This document shows positions 10,801 to 25,417 of a DNA stretch of 64,000 bases, piece by piece; within the stretch, counting starts at the first letter, position 1, and each line of letters begins with the position of its first letter. Position numbers and translations under genes: made by a program. The notes beneath the pieces were generated by a model, which was given only the letters and a program-made list of their open reading frames with translations, made no database searches and was not told the origin of the DNA. The DNA is from Stratiolaelaps scimitus (lineage: Eukaryota; Arthropoda; Arachnida; Mesostigmata; Laelapidae): assembly GCA_019614645.1 (NCBI GenBank), contig JABWDB010000112.1, positions 1 to 64,000 of the forward strand, in the 5' to 3' direction.

Positions 10801-12800
10801 ACTGCGGCATAAGCGAATGGGTATCGCCATTGTCCTTGTCAGAGGACGTGCACATCTTTCTCGTGTGACAGTCACTTCGAAGCATGTAGTCGCCAGGACA
10901 TTCGCGGCCACCGTTGCGGGCTGGAGGATTTGTACATGATCGAGTTCGGGTACGATAGCCGCGTCCACAACGGGCTGTGCACTCACTCCAAGCGCCCCAA
11001 GATGACCAAGAGCCATCGGCTGCGAATAGGGTAAAGTATAGAAAACAATTATCATTTTCATATTTGTTATTAGATCAAGTAACAGGGATCACAACAATGA
11101 GTCATTAACAGGCCAATCAGGTGAGCCACAACACGAAAACGACGGTGCTTGAAAACGCTTAGCTGGCGAATTCGAACTATAAATAATACACCAATTATTG
11201 AATAACGATTTATAAAGATAGATGAAGCTAAGTATAATCGATACAATGGCTACAAAAAATAATACGAAAATAATTTTTTTTTCGTGAATATATATTGACA
11301 TATTTGAAATTGGACAAAATCGACATCATCATTCTTAGCATTATCATCACCACCACCAATACTGTCGCTGGTGCCGTCGTTCTTGTCTGTTCCCACCAGA
11401 TCCATATATATATATATATATATATATAATGTTGTTCGTGTAAATGGTTTTTCCAAAGGCGATTTTTTGGCAGACTCACTTCGAATGTCGATGACGACGG
11501 TCTCGCCGAGTCGTGCCGATACATGATCCTTGCCACCGGCACCGGCGCTACTGCCGCGAACGCCGCAGGTGTAACTTCCCTCGTTGGCGGGACCCGCGCG
11601 TAGAATTAATAAACTACCCTTCTTCGTGTCGACCTCAACGTTGTCGTTGAGCATTATTTCGGCATCATTCCATAGCCAGAACACAGTGCGATGATCGTAA
11701 CCACTCGCGCTGGAGCCGAGAGGACACTCAAGGAGGACCTTCTCGCCCAGCGGAACCACGCGCCGTTGGATTTTGTCGGACTTCTCTTCGCTCGCCGCTG
11801 AAATATATTGAAAAGCGAATAAAATGACCTTTGAGCACGCGAGGCATTAGTAATTAATTGATTGCTCAATTTGGGTGACACATTAGGCAATTCGTAATGA
11901 GCTGACGAGCGTTAAAGTGCGCGATGAGAAATGGCGGGGTATCCCTATATTAGCATGTTGCTGAAGATCAAACACAATGATGAATGCCAGTGTAAATAAT
12001 GTAGCAAATGATAGTTCATTAATAGTACACAAAGCTGTGTACTCAAACAAGTTGGAAGTGTTTCGTGCTCGCTTGACTGTCAAGCTAAACAGAAGTGGAT
12101 TTCAGCATATGATATTTTGCACGAAACACAGACGCCCGTAATTGAGCTACATATACGATCCGCAGGAGTGAGTTTAGCATGATCGCTGTCCCGTAGCTGA
12201 TTATACAGCCTCGTTTGACCCATCACAATTCTGCCTTACAAAGCATCCGTGAGGATGCTCCTCGTTAAGCCACAAGGTATTCTTGTGGCCCAGCATTAAA
12301 TAGCGAGAAATCTACGCAGAAACGTTGTTCGCACGATAAATGGTTGCGGTCGAAAGAGAATTTACAAAAAAGTAAACCATTTTCTAAACGCACCGGAAGT
12401 CCTCCATCGAGATCAACAATGCCGCGATGGGTGGAGCCTCATCGAGAATTTGTGTCAATCACTTTAACGAGCGGTGTCGTTCTTACTTCCCGTTTTTACG
12501 TTGAATTACGTCTGTTGTTGTTGCTGCTGCTGCTGCTTGTGTTTGTTTTGTTGGTATTTCCTTTTGTTTTCTCTGCATCACAATTCTGTTTTCCCTACTG
12601 TACAAATACGATTGCGGGTAGACACGATTATTCTATCAAGCAACAGCGTGCATATAGCGGAATGGTGATAGACGGTGGTGAGCGTTGCTCTTTGTAGTGG
12701 ATTTCCGCAGTCGTATTCACTGTGGCGATCCCATTCGCAAGTACATCATCAGCGGCGGGAGCGGGCAATCTCCCTGCTTTATTATCCCCTTCTAGATATG

Positions 12801-12874
<74 letters not shown>

Positions 12875-13277
12875 AATCGTTGGCTACCTCACTCATTTGC
12901 CAGTAGTTTCTTCGACGATTCTGCCCGGGTTCTGCTGGGGCGTGGCTCGAGCGGGCGATGCCGAGCTCAGGCCAGCCAGCAGAAAGCAACGAAGCAAGCA
13001 AACAGAGCCAATCTCGTTGTCGACTTCGCCTTTCGGTCTCATTTTCTTTCCTGCCGATTGCTTCATTGACGACAACGACGTCTTCAATGCTGACGATGAT
13101 TTCTTCGTTTCCTCCGCTTCTCTCGTGATTATCGGACCGATTATCCATCTGTCTGCTGGGCCCTCCGCCCCCCGAACACCCCCTCCCCTCGCCCGGCGAT
13201 CCATTTCCTGAGACGTTTCGTGCTGTATATAAAAGATGTATTCGTACATACGATGATACGTACATACATACACCATA

Positions 13278-13315
<38 letters not shown>

Positions 13316-16300
13316 CACACACAGACATACACACGCATCCATACATATAAATATATCTTCAATCAGTTGGGATCAACAAGTCATTCGCAAATTATACCGC
13401 CAGCATGCGAACGACCAATACAAAACAGGCCCAGCTTCGACAGGCTCCTCCATTCGAGAGAGGGATAAGAACGCGGGATAGCGTCAAGAAGAAGACCCAA
13501 CCGCCGCCACCACCACCGTATTCTGTGTCTCGCCAGAACAGCCACGGCGGCGGCGGCGGCGGCGACGACGGCGGCGGGCAACGACGATGTGCGTACACGT
13601 TTTTTACGTGTAAGCACAGGGGGTCGTTACGGTAGGACGGTGAAAGGGGTGATGGCCAGGAAAGTTGACTGGGGTTGGGAGAGGGGTTGAATGGCTCTTT
13701 CGTTTTTGTATGAGCTTACATCGTGTGGCATTTCGTTTCATGGAAATCTCATCCCTCCGTGAGTTCGGTGTTTTTTGCTGCTGCTGCTGTTGTTGTTACT
13801 GCTGCTGCTGCCGCTGTCGCTGTTGTTGTTGTTACTGCTGTGGATAACAGGTTTTGATTTTGTGATCGTTCGCGTTGAGTCGACGTAATTGTGTCTTGCG
13901 TTGACGCAATTGACACGCGCGCCGTTCGAGTGTTCACGACGTCGAGAGAACGGGTCCATAGAACAAGTGCGGCAATCGCATTAACATGTATATACCGTAG
14001 TACAATACATGAGACGAGCGACAGCCACAAAGCGACAGAATGTCGATGAGTTCATACAAGAACGAAATACGCGTGCAACATCTCTAATTAGAATTAGAGG
14101 CGTCGTTTGATAGTAGGTGAAAGCGATTTGAACACGTCGAGCATATGCGATATGACCGCAGCCATTTGACTGTTGTTGCTGTTGTTCAAAATGAAATAAT
14201 CGAAATTTCCCATTTGCCTCTGCTCCGAAGCAAATGATAATGACGGCGATGTTAATGACTCCACATGTTAATTAGATAATCTGGGAAGGGTTCGGTTGGT
14301 CGTGATAGAAACACGGTCGAACGTCATCAGTGCGCGATCCCACGTAAATATATAGAGATCCATGCATTCAGCTGTGCTGGAGGATAATCACCAATTGGTA
14401 AAAATAAAAGAGCTTGATGGGTTTTAGGTGAATCTGTTTAGGTGGATGAAATCGCACAAATTGAATTCCGGGTAGATCTCACAGTCGAGTCAAGGCCTGG
14501 ACGCAAACGTCCGCCTTCAAGATGAGAGGATTGCACGAATATTCCAGGCAATATATGCTGTGTTATCTCCAATAGCCGTGTAGCATATAAATTGAGTTAC
14601 GGCGTCCGGAAAATAAATGGATTCCGGGTTAAAGAGTTCAACAGATTCGTAGGCCACCGCTAGAAGAGAGCAGAGACCAGCAAGTTACTTCCCCTTCAAT
14701 GACGTCACCGTAGTCCTTCTTTCGACAGTTTGGGAAAACAGGGTATCTCTCAGGCCCGACGTGTGAATGGTCGCGACTCGTTACGTGCGCCTCATCATCG
14801 CCGAGAAATCGAGACATTGTGCGGCGGCAGTGAGACTGACGCGTCTGGCAGCCATCGATATAAACAGCGGACGAACGTCTGATAACGCTAATGTCCATAA
14901 TCATGATTCTGTTTCTCTGGAGGCGAGGAGACCGCAATCGATACAGCGGGAGAAGGCATACAAGTATGCAGGAACAGAATAGAAAGCTGACACGTGGAAA
15001 TATGGGAGAAATGTACAATTTTGCTGTTACGAGATAATTTTATTAGGCCAAAAAAAATAACAAAAGAACACGAAACAAGGTGACGACCAATAGCGTGGGC
15101 AAATGGTTAAAGGGCATGCGCCGCTAACCACTAGCCTAATTAGTGAGATATCACGATGGTGTTTTTTTAATTACTTTTTTACGTGGTACTCAAATAGCGT
15201 TTGAATCTTTCGTCGATCAAATAGAGGTGCAGGCCAGATTAGTCATATCGGAGTAAATAGGTCAAGTATAATTGTGTCTTCTGTGTTTTCTATGAATAGG
15301 AGGATGGGTTAGAGGCAAAATCTCGAACAATCGTCGATGTAGCTCGCTCGTCTACCCTACAATCAAGGCTAGCTTCGGTTATAAGAGACTGTCTCAAGCA
15401 TCACATCAGTTGAATGAGCTTCGGGAAATCAATGAAGCCTGGCACTAGCACGCAATCAGGATCATAGAGTCCGTTTTCTTGTATAACCTCGCTCCAAGAC
15501 GCTCACCCCTGTCAATACATATATATATATATATATAATGTTTTGCGAATATATGTGTGAGCCAGCGACTAAGGGACACACTAGGACAAAGAGGCCTTTA
15601 TTCAACAACGATAATCTCGGTTACTCGATCTTTTTCATACCCAGATTACATAGCCTGCCTTTATATGTCGACAATGGAAATGTAATGATCGTTTTTGTGT
15701 GAGACTATTCTGACCCATAGATCAAAGCGTAGATCTGGCCCATGAAAGTGTACAGGGTGTTCTGCAGACGCATATACCGGTCGCCTGTGTCTCTTGCTGA
15801 TAGTAGATCCATCAATACGCCTGTTTTTAGCCTGCGCTCGGTGCCAAAAAGAGCAACAGAGTATTGATTCGATAGAAACACGTATTCGACCCTCGTGAAT
15901 ACCATCCACATGCTTTCAGCTACACTCAGATGGGATGCAACTACAGCTTCGACCCAGCAGTTTGTATATTCGCTGGTTACGTTACAGTAAGTTACAACTA
16001 CAACAATAGATTTCATGTTTTCTCTAAACGCTTAATGGCGCCCACTTGACCATTCGAGGTGCAGTTCAATTGTTGCGAACCTCAATATGGTGTCAACAGT
16101 TGTCGACCTGATGACAATTTTTGAAATTCAAATGATGATTTTGGCGTTTTTTATCTTTCTAAATAGGAGAATTGATAGCCATGATTAATTCCGGCAATGA
16201 CGCTCCTTACGTTGTCCTTATCCGCTCACGACTGACTTAGTGAGAGGTCGCAGCACTTAACCTTTGGGTATTACTCTGACGACCTGTCCTATTTTTCAAC

Positions 16301-19001
16301 CTTGTCGTATCTGGCAAGAATTTAGAGATAAAGAATGATGATAAAGCTATTCAAAGATTTTCCGCGTCTAGCAGCAGGATTTGGCGCCGGTTCACATGTT
16401 TCTCCCGTCTAGCTGTCCACGACGCCCAACACTACATCGTCATGGGGAGACTCTGGTCAAACTCAGTGGTAGAATGAAGATATCTAGTAAATAGAAAGTA
16501 TATATTATAATTTAGATCGACGTCAACTTACGAGTGAATTTGATGGTTGCCACCTTCGATCTGTTCCGCGCTTTTGAATTCCATGCATCACAGATGCAGT
16601 ACAATGCTACGCTGGCTTTCTTAGCACTCAGACGAAAGTGCTGCAACAAGTTTGGCGTCATCGAGGCCTTGATCTCATTGTGTCGTACGCCGGTCATGGG
16701 GTTGACGATGTCGACCGTCGCCGACGTGTTCATTACTAATATGTTCATAGCGTCATTTTTCGTTCCACCGGTAATCGGTTGCTCTTTGTCTTCAGCTGAG
16801 TGGTCGACTGCATCATGCTTGACCGAACGGCTCTTATCCTTGCTGCGGACTGTGTCCTTGTTCGAGCTGGACACCAGAGATGGATCGGTGGTCAGGCAAA
16901 TCATGCGAACCGCAAGAGCATTATCGACAGCACAAGTAACATAGTAGCTCTCTTCCGGGTCGCCTGCGTTGAGTTTGGCTGACGGACGTTGAGGCACCTC
17001 CATTTCCAGCGGATGAATCTCGATCGAGGGGCCCGTATTGAGCTCGTGAAGAAGTAACGGTGAAGTGTCTATATCAGACCCTGTATCAGACTCGTCGTCC
17101 TCGTCCTCAAGATCATCGGTGTCATCTCCTAAAAGAAATAAATAAATTAAATCTTTATTATTACCAAAACCTCCTGATTTATTTGTGTTATTATACAACG
17201 AAGTTTAATTCAAATTAATATTACCGAAGAACAATGACGTCTTGCCACTCATGGGACGACTTCAAATAACCAACTCCAGATAAACACAATCGAATTGAAA
17301 ACGAAAGGGAAATTCGATAACACTCCCTGTATTTAGGGATTAATCAGTTTGTAGACATCCTCTGCAAACAGTGTCAAAAGATGAACCGGTCAAAGGATGA
17401 CTATAATAAAAATGCCTTATAGCTACCATCCGATCCGCCTACTTCTGCCTGTATTTTCCTTGCTCGATTCTCGACCTCGTCACGGTTGTCCACCGAATTC
17501 GAGTACATCATCATAGCCATCACCACCACTACCTCACTCTCGCCCGCCCTTCTCGAATAGGATGCCTGATACATTTGCGTCGTTAGCTACTTCAGCCATT
17601 GACATTGATTACCGTCAGCTTGTGGCCGACTGGATATGCGGGCGAGAGGCAAAGCATAGGAATGCCATTCGAAAGGCTTCTTATGAAACGCTTATCGCTA
17701 TACCTCTCTTGCAGTCAGTGTTGCCATATGAAAGAATCAGTGAAGAGGAAGAAGAAGCGGCCAGGTACACGGCACAAGGCAAGAATAATAACAAGCCCAT
17801 GATTGATCACCCGGCGCGGGCTCGCTTTCATCGAGTATCTCTTATCCACTGATTCCGTTTAACCGATGCTAACGATGTTACGGTTAAAGGAATCAACACG
17901 GAGACATTATCGGCCGTCTGTCGTACGTGTGTTCTGCTACACCTATCGCCAATCATCCGGTCGCACGGCCGCTCTACAGGGAGGCGGCAGCCACATGGAT
18001 CGGATATGCTTCGGTTCGGCCAAGGAAAAGGGATGAGTAATGACAGTAGAAAGCCAGCATGGACTCAGATCAGGGCCGAAGAGCACGGCGAGTTCCCTGC
18101 AGAAGGAAATCATAGATAATCCTATTGCCGGCCCTCTCTCTCACTCTCTCTCTTTCTCGATTTCGATGAGGTGATCAATACTCGAGGATCAGTGAAGAAT
18201 ACAGAATAGCGAGCAACAAAGACGATGGTAACAACAACATTCCCGATGACAACTGCAGGCGATGCCCGTACCGAAGAGACCACCCTGTCCAGTGAGGATG
18301 GGTTAGATAACCTCATCCACTGAATCTAAATGAATCAACACTTATATAAATGAGTACCATGATACAGTTATCAAAGCACAACCTGTATGCTACATTCTGT
18401 CAAGAAACGCAAGAAATACTCCTTACGGCAAGAACACACATGTACACACACTGACACAAACACACACACACACACACATATATATATACACCCAGCGGAG
18501 TGCATAGATTTATGACCACATAGTAGATTATGGCGCACAGAATCCCAACACATGCTGGTGATGGCACGGCATTACCGTAGAAGAACGTATAATGATATAG
18601 TGGCAGTGAACAACTGATGTGAAACCAGAGAGCGAAATAAGAGAACGACTTCGGTTGAGGCGGCTCATCCCCGTTCTCTTCTTCATCTTCTTATGGCTTT
18701 GAATCCCTCTCGATCGACTTGTCCACGGTAGGAGTCACTTGGCCGGCGAGCGTGGTCAGATTTTTTGATTGTGACTTTCTTGTCAATACCGCTCGGCGTC
18801 AGTATGTAGCTTTTTTTTGCAGTACTACACTATACTCTGCCAAAATCTTCGTACGCATACACACACAAACACACAAAAGAATCAGCAGATCATGTGGGCC
18901 TTGCGGGCCCCCAAAAATTGCTGGCATGCCATCATCAAAGCAGGCGGCATTTGGATGATATCACCAGAATTAAATATCATTATTATATGTGCTATTTCGT
19001 G

Positions 19002-19039
<38 letters not shown>

Positions 19040-22000
19040 TACTAGTTGTGATGATAAGTCGCGCCGATTATATCGCAGCGGCGTAGACGTAACGTAGATG
19101 CGTACATATATGCGCACACTTTGTCGATGTGTTCGGCCTCCCCCTGTATCTATTCCGTCGCTAATTCCAAGGGCGTAGTATTAAAGATTAATGTCTCGGA
19201 CATATCTCGAAACGACATGGCTCTCAATGAAAACATGCACGTTTCTGATCTCCGATGATAACGATTGAAAGGTATGTACGAGTTTACGCTCTTATAATTA
19301 ATATGCATCGCTAGACTTCACGACAGGTGAGTGTGGGTGAGCCCGTCTCAGTAGGCGCACACTGGGCATTATTGAATTGCAATCTCAGCCTTGAGGATCC
19401 CTCCGAGCCGTTCGAGAGAGCGAAGCATGGAAAATATCTCGCGTTCATGATAAATGACAATATTTAACATTCGAGTAGACACGAATCGCGGTATTGGAGT
19501 TGAGGGATCATTAACTAGAGTTACATGGGGTCGGTTAGTGTCCTCCTCTGCGGCGTGGTGCATTCGTCTGCACCTAGCAATCATAGGACTCGCCGGGGCA
19601 CGGGTTCGATCCCCACTGTTGCACACTTGCATTTAAATGGGTCCGCCCTACGAAACATTGCAAAAGCAATAGCATATGTACGCTACGAGAGTCATTCCGA
19701 AAACATGCCGATTCTTGAAGACGTGGTCCTCCAGAAGAATGCAAATTAGATCAGATGATCAGAGGTTTTTTGTTGAAATTTCCAATTGTGTTCGTCGTAA
19801 TTTCCCATACACTTTATTTGTTAATGTGTGTACACTTTCAACTGACTAGCTCAATCAGAACCGACCCGTCTTAGACGCGTTAAGGGCAATCATTACCATT
19901 TGGACAAATCATTTTGGGGCACCTTTGACCCTTTCTATGTTCGAGCTTTTTTTTCTTTATGTGTTTATACAGTCTAGCTTTCTTGATGCTACATAATGCC
20001 ACATCTATTCCCAACTATTATTTGTATTGTAGATTATATATATTGCAGCCGAATACGGGACATTTAAATTATCAAGTGGACGACGTCCCCTATGGAAGGG
20101 CCAGTTGCCTAAACACGTACATTTCAATCGCTTCAAGCGGAGGCACGACGAGCAATGTCTATAGTATTAGCTATTTTTACTAATAACAACAATTAAACAG
20201 TATCAGCAAGAACCAATCAGTATATCAACAACAACAACAACAGCAATAACAATCGCGAAAGTAAACGACGCACAGCCAAAGAGGCCTCTCGAAGGGTCCC
20301 ATCTGGCGTCCTCTAAGCTCAACCTCAATTGTTTCTGAAAAGGCATAGACATTCGAAATATCCACTCGGAGGGTCTCGCCCTACAAGATCCCGCCCGTCC
20401 CCGTCCCCCCCAAAAACCACTCTCAACAGTCAGGTTTCCGAATGATGCGTTTATGGTGCCTATATGAGTTGTTCAGTCAGTCAGTCGCTCGGCGGCGCGC
20501 GCACAGCGCCCTATGCCATCGCGCTGTTGTGGCCCTCTGTCTATGGACGTACTCCATGCGAGCATTTAGGGATAGGAATGATATGTCATTGACAAAGCCT
20601 TGCCATTGTTGTTCTCCTCCAACTAGCGCTAGCTAGCAACGAAAAGGCAAATTCGCCAACAGCATCAACTGTCGCAGTGACAACATTAACGTCTACACTT
20701 TAGTGTAAAGGACATCCGCAATCCTGAAGAATTCAACCGTTGGAACGGCTGTTCAGATACCGAGAGAGAGAGTCTAACAGGGAGAGACAGCGAACGAACT
20801 AAAATTGTATCGCTCGTCTATGCTGCAAAGTTGTCGTCGTTATTCCAGGAGGGAGTCCAAGAGCAGTCATTGTATTATATACTACGGTAAGCATTAAAAC
20901 CTCAGTTGTGTTCGACGTCCCGCTGAGCCCGCCGGTGAGCCCGTATAGCACGTGCTCAGAGCATTTGTCAATGTTGAATAGAGCTTAAGCTAGTGGTTTT
21001 CTTTGTATGCAGGCGGACACAAGATCGTTCATAACGCCGGTGTTAGCGGATTGAACGGCGGGGGGGGGGGTCAATGATGATGAACTCTATGAATGCCATC
21101 GTTGGTTCTTTGTTGACGGGTTCTTTGTGCGGTTGTAGAAGAAAAAGAGCTCCTCAGCGTTCCCTTCTCTCGCTGGAAGAGCGTACCGTACTCAAAACAT
21201 CGTTGGAAGATACAGCTAAAATCAGTGTCGATTAAGGTGTCACAATAGCGGACACAAACGTCGAACGGACGAAGAGGGAGCCTCAATTTTGAATTAAGCT
21301 GGACACGGGCTACATCTAGTTTTCTAGTGTGTGTCACTCATGACAATGCAGCCTGTTGTTGTTTTTGCGTTCTAGATTCCCTTGAATGTATGTCCTGATA
21401 GCTTTGATATCAATTTTCGCCTTTTTGAATCGCTACCGCGGTCGCTGCCATATCTCAAACGCGGGAGAAATGTATGCCACATCGAAAAAAGCGGACGGAC
21501 AGATCTTTTTCGTGAGTCTACAACTGTTCGTCAGCTGCCTGGGATATATTGTAATATACAACCAAACAGTGTTACTGCGGAACGATCACTCTGGTCCGTT
21601 CAGGTCATGTGACAAACATAAGTAAACGCCGTACGCCGGACGAGGCCCAAATGATGACTCTATTTCTCGGAGCATGAACGATGTAAACACGACCATTCGG
21701 AGTCGCTATGAGGTAGCTACTATGGCCTGTCACATGGGGCTACCCGTGATGATGCTGATGCTGATTATAGTTCCGGAATATCCTTATTTTAGCTAATGCA
21801 TGTCATTAATTGTCACGCACGTTAGAACTGGAACCCATTCACTCCTTAAGAAGCACGTACAACCACCCCCTTGGCGCATAAATAAAAAAGTGAAATGGAG
21901 ACCTATTACAACTCTCTTCTCGTTGAACTATTGTCAACGGTGGCATATATATATATCATTTTAACCCATGTGTTAAGAAACAAGGACATCCTTTTAGTAT

Positions 22001-25000
22001 GTTGAGTGCGGCTGTCTTGAAGTATACACACAGAACAACAATATCTATAATATACAGCAATATCAACAGAGGCACAAAGATGTGGCTATTACGTATCGGC
22101 GAGTTCCACGATTACTCAAGCCGGTCGAGCTATTTTGCGAGGCAATGGTACGTTGGGCACGATGCGTTGTTCTTGGATGGCACGCTCAGTCTTGGTCAAA
22201 AATGTGCTTCTTAAAATGACAAAATGGCGGCATTGCAAGGCAACGCTCGATGGGAAATGTTTTGAGATGCTTTTGTTCAAATATATACCACCATCAATCG
22301 TCAGCGACGCCGTCGTCAATACAAATGACTGCGCCCCACAACGATCCCGTATCGGTGCCCCTCCATCGAACACCAACTACCGCGCATCGTTATCATGGCG
22401 CACGCTGAAATCCTGAAGTCGTTCTTTCTGTATATGTCTGTCTATAAGTGCGCGCGTGTGTGTGTATGTTCCTGGGTGTCCCTTGTATGTAATCACAGCA
22501 GATGTATATCACGCATCTCTGAATGCGTCTCATCGGGCCGCCGATGTTTCAACATTGCTGTCGTATTGGCGCTCGCGTAATTCGTCTCACCGGCTCTCAG
22601 CATCTTCTCTCTCTCTCTTCCCCCTAGCTCGGTCGGTCGGTCCGTCCGTCGGTCGCACACTACTACATCTTGAGAATCTTGATTTATTCGCTTACTGCTC
22701 ACTCGCATGGGCATGCCAACAACGCACGCTTCCCGGCTCCAATCTCTTGGGGACTTGCGGACGAGGGGTGCCTCATAATTGCCGCCGGCACAGCCGCTGC
22801 TATAGACAGACAGACACCGTATGGCGGCCACCGTTGACAACAGCGCATGGGGTCCAACCAGGGCTGTGCACTCATGAAAAAGATAGGCCTTTCGGTAGCG
22901 TCGAGCTCCTCTACATCTCTCTCTCTCGCTCTCTCTCTCTTACACACACACACACACTCAGACACAAATAGACGCAGATGGAAGTAAAGCTACTTTTTAT
23001 TAGGTATTTTGTATTCGAACCGAGAACAGAGGAAGATGTAGAATATGATACGATGACGGTTTGCTATGACAACGCCTATTTGTATATTGTGTTAAGCTGG
23101 GCCACCTAATGAGCTAATGCAATAGACACCCCTTGTAATTTTCCTGTATACGATGCACCGATACAACTTGGGACTATCACAGCGGTAGCAGGGCCCATTC
23201 GAGCAAGAGGTGTCTAGCTAGAGTCGACAAACAAAGACGAAAACGTTAATCTTAAGAAAATATTATAGAACAGGTTAATACTGTTATCACCATTATTTCT
23301 GCTGGCTTACGATTATGCAGTTTTACTTTCGACTCTCTGTTTACTTCGCTGTTTTCTTCATCCCTCAGTAATCAACGTATCTGTCTGCCTATCATATCTT
23401 ACCCCTTTTCAACTAAAGTGTTCACTCAATCGGCGAGAGGAACTGACAATCTCAGTTCATCGCTGAAGGGTCTCACCGCCCTGTAGAAACAGCATCCACC
23501 AATCTCTTCTAGGAATAAGTATTCGACACCCTCGAGATTCTTCTGTAGTTCGTCTCTATGTTCGGCTATGATTTGTTCCGTTTGAACCAGACGCGAGACA
23601 TATTTGTTTAGTTCGTGAAGAAGGCGGTGACTATTTGTTCTGTTTCGATAGGAAAGAGACACGGAGAGGGTGAGAGAGAGAGATGGATGTCTAGGTGGTT
23701 CGTGTTTTGATCGCTGTCATGATCAATACCTGATTGAAAATGATTTTGAGTCGGAGAAAGAACGCTGCACCCACATCGAAAAGGTCGCGTCCGTATTTCT
23801 TGAGCGAAAGACCAATACGCCCCCCCGACATCTCCATGATCGAATGCTACCGGTGCTCATGATCGCGCCTCGATGTCGTTGGAACAACCAGATGCCGAGC
23901 GTAGACGCAGCAGCGTTGGCTTCTTAACGTCTTATCATGACATGACATTGACTGGCCAACTACAACAGATGTAAAGAAATTCCTCCGCTGTGCTTGTGCA
24001 TGTTCGGAACGCTAATTGATCTGAATATGGTTAACTCGCTTATCTGAAATATCCATTCTAGCTATCGGGCAGCGGTTTTGTCATCGCCTGCAATAAGTGT
24101 CGGCCAATTTAGACCAATAACCCTTTGTTGGACAATCGTTCACTTTCTCCCGACTTGCTCCCCTTTCAACCTACATTCTCCTGGAAGTTTGTCCAGTCGA
24201 AGAACACTCAATTAGTGACGAGTGTAAACGTTTACCGCCAATTGACACTTGACCAGCCCTGGTGGCCCAGCATGTGGCCAAGATAAAAAGCGCTTCACCT
24301 CGACATCTAGTTACACTGGAACGGAACACTCTCAAGCAGTGACAGAATCGTTGAAGAGGCGAACAGACGCTACGTGACGTGCTGACAGATATTTATAGCA
24401 GTGAAGAGGGGCCCATCGAGCACGTGGATGTAGACAGAACCGTCTACAACAAAAATGACAACGGATCCCTGGATCTGGCTTGATTTCGCGAGTGTGTATA
24501 CACGACCTTACGCATGGCAGGAGCCAGGGCAACAAGAGACGGGGTTCAGACCTGGCTACCCCTCGTCGTCTGCACTAGTTAACCTGGAGCAGCTTTGGGG
24601 CGCTGGCAGCAGTCGCGCTGAGAGCCTGTCACGAAAAGGATCGCCCAGCGGCACCAAGGCAGATCTAGAGACACTATCTTCTAACGTTTACAGTTTGGCG
24701 TCGAACTACTTGAGGAGTACTGGGACTAAAACGGACAACGAATCTAAACCTAGTAAATAATGGATACTTCTAGCAGGGTCATGCTCACCCTCTACGTAAA
24801 TATATTGGAAACGACTCGATGAGTTGACACTGTACTATTCGTCCCATTATCAATTTTTAGTTGTCATAAAATTGCGGCAAAATAAAACGAGCACTATAAT
24901 ATTTGACCACTGTGAAAGAATATTCGTTCATGTAGCAATGCTGGGATTAGCCTGACCACTTGAGAATCACAACAAAGACAATTGGTATATGGCAATTTCA

Positions 25001-25383
25001 ATATGCATATTGACACATTTTCGCTAAATTTGAGTGTGATACTTGCTGAGGGTATGGCCCCACAGTGAGACAACTTCTCGGCAGTGCACTGCTGAAATAA
25101 TCTCTCGCGCATGGTCTCGAATGCTGAGCGAAACAGAAAAGTGAATCCGATTATCAGAAAATGACGAAAATAGATTCCGAGACAGAGATTCGCCGCCAAG
25201 AATTCAGGCACTCTGCCACTGCTGTACTTGCTACGATTTACGAAAGCATATAACAGATTGTTTGTTGTTGAAGGTCTTCAGCTGACACGAGCAGCCTGAA
25301 TCCATAGATCACTTCCATCATATGGTTAATTACGATTGTCGGCTATTCTTAATGATAAACGATGAACGCAAGGAGTCCTTATA

Positions 25384-25417
<34 letters not shown>

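Larger units (their letters stand above)
11798..16531 (-). other. unc-5 intron 2 (between Ig1 and Ig2 exons)
   Basis: A 4.7-kb intron with no supported gene. It holds (TA)n tracts, CTG/TTG trinucleotide runs (12515-12540, 13778-13850), a CCG/GGC run (13502-13575), two adjacent hairpins (12242-12289) and a dispersed repeat fragment (16236-16286). Confidence 0.85.

Noticed and set aside
10624..11061. Overlapping 145-codon minus-strand frame across the TSP1 exon
   Set aside because: It is an out-of-phase reading of the same exon; the TSP1 motifs are in the other frame.
19551..19625. Functional tRNA gene
   Set aside because: The B box is perfect but the A box is degenerate, no acceptor-stem pairing is seen, and the sequence continues into a tail shared by other loci. 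It is a SINE head.
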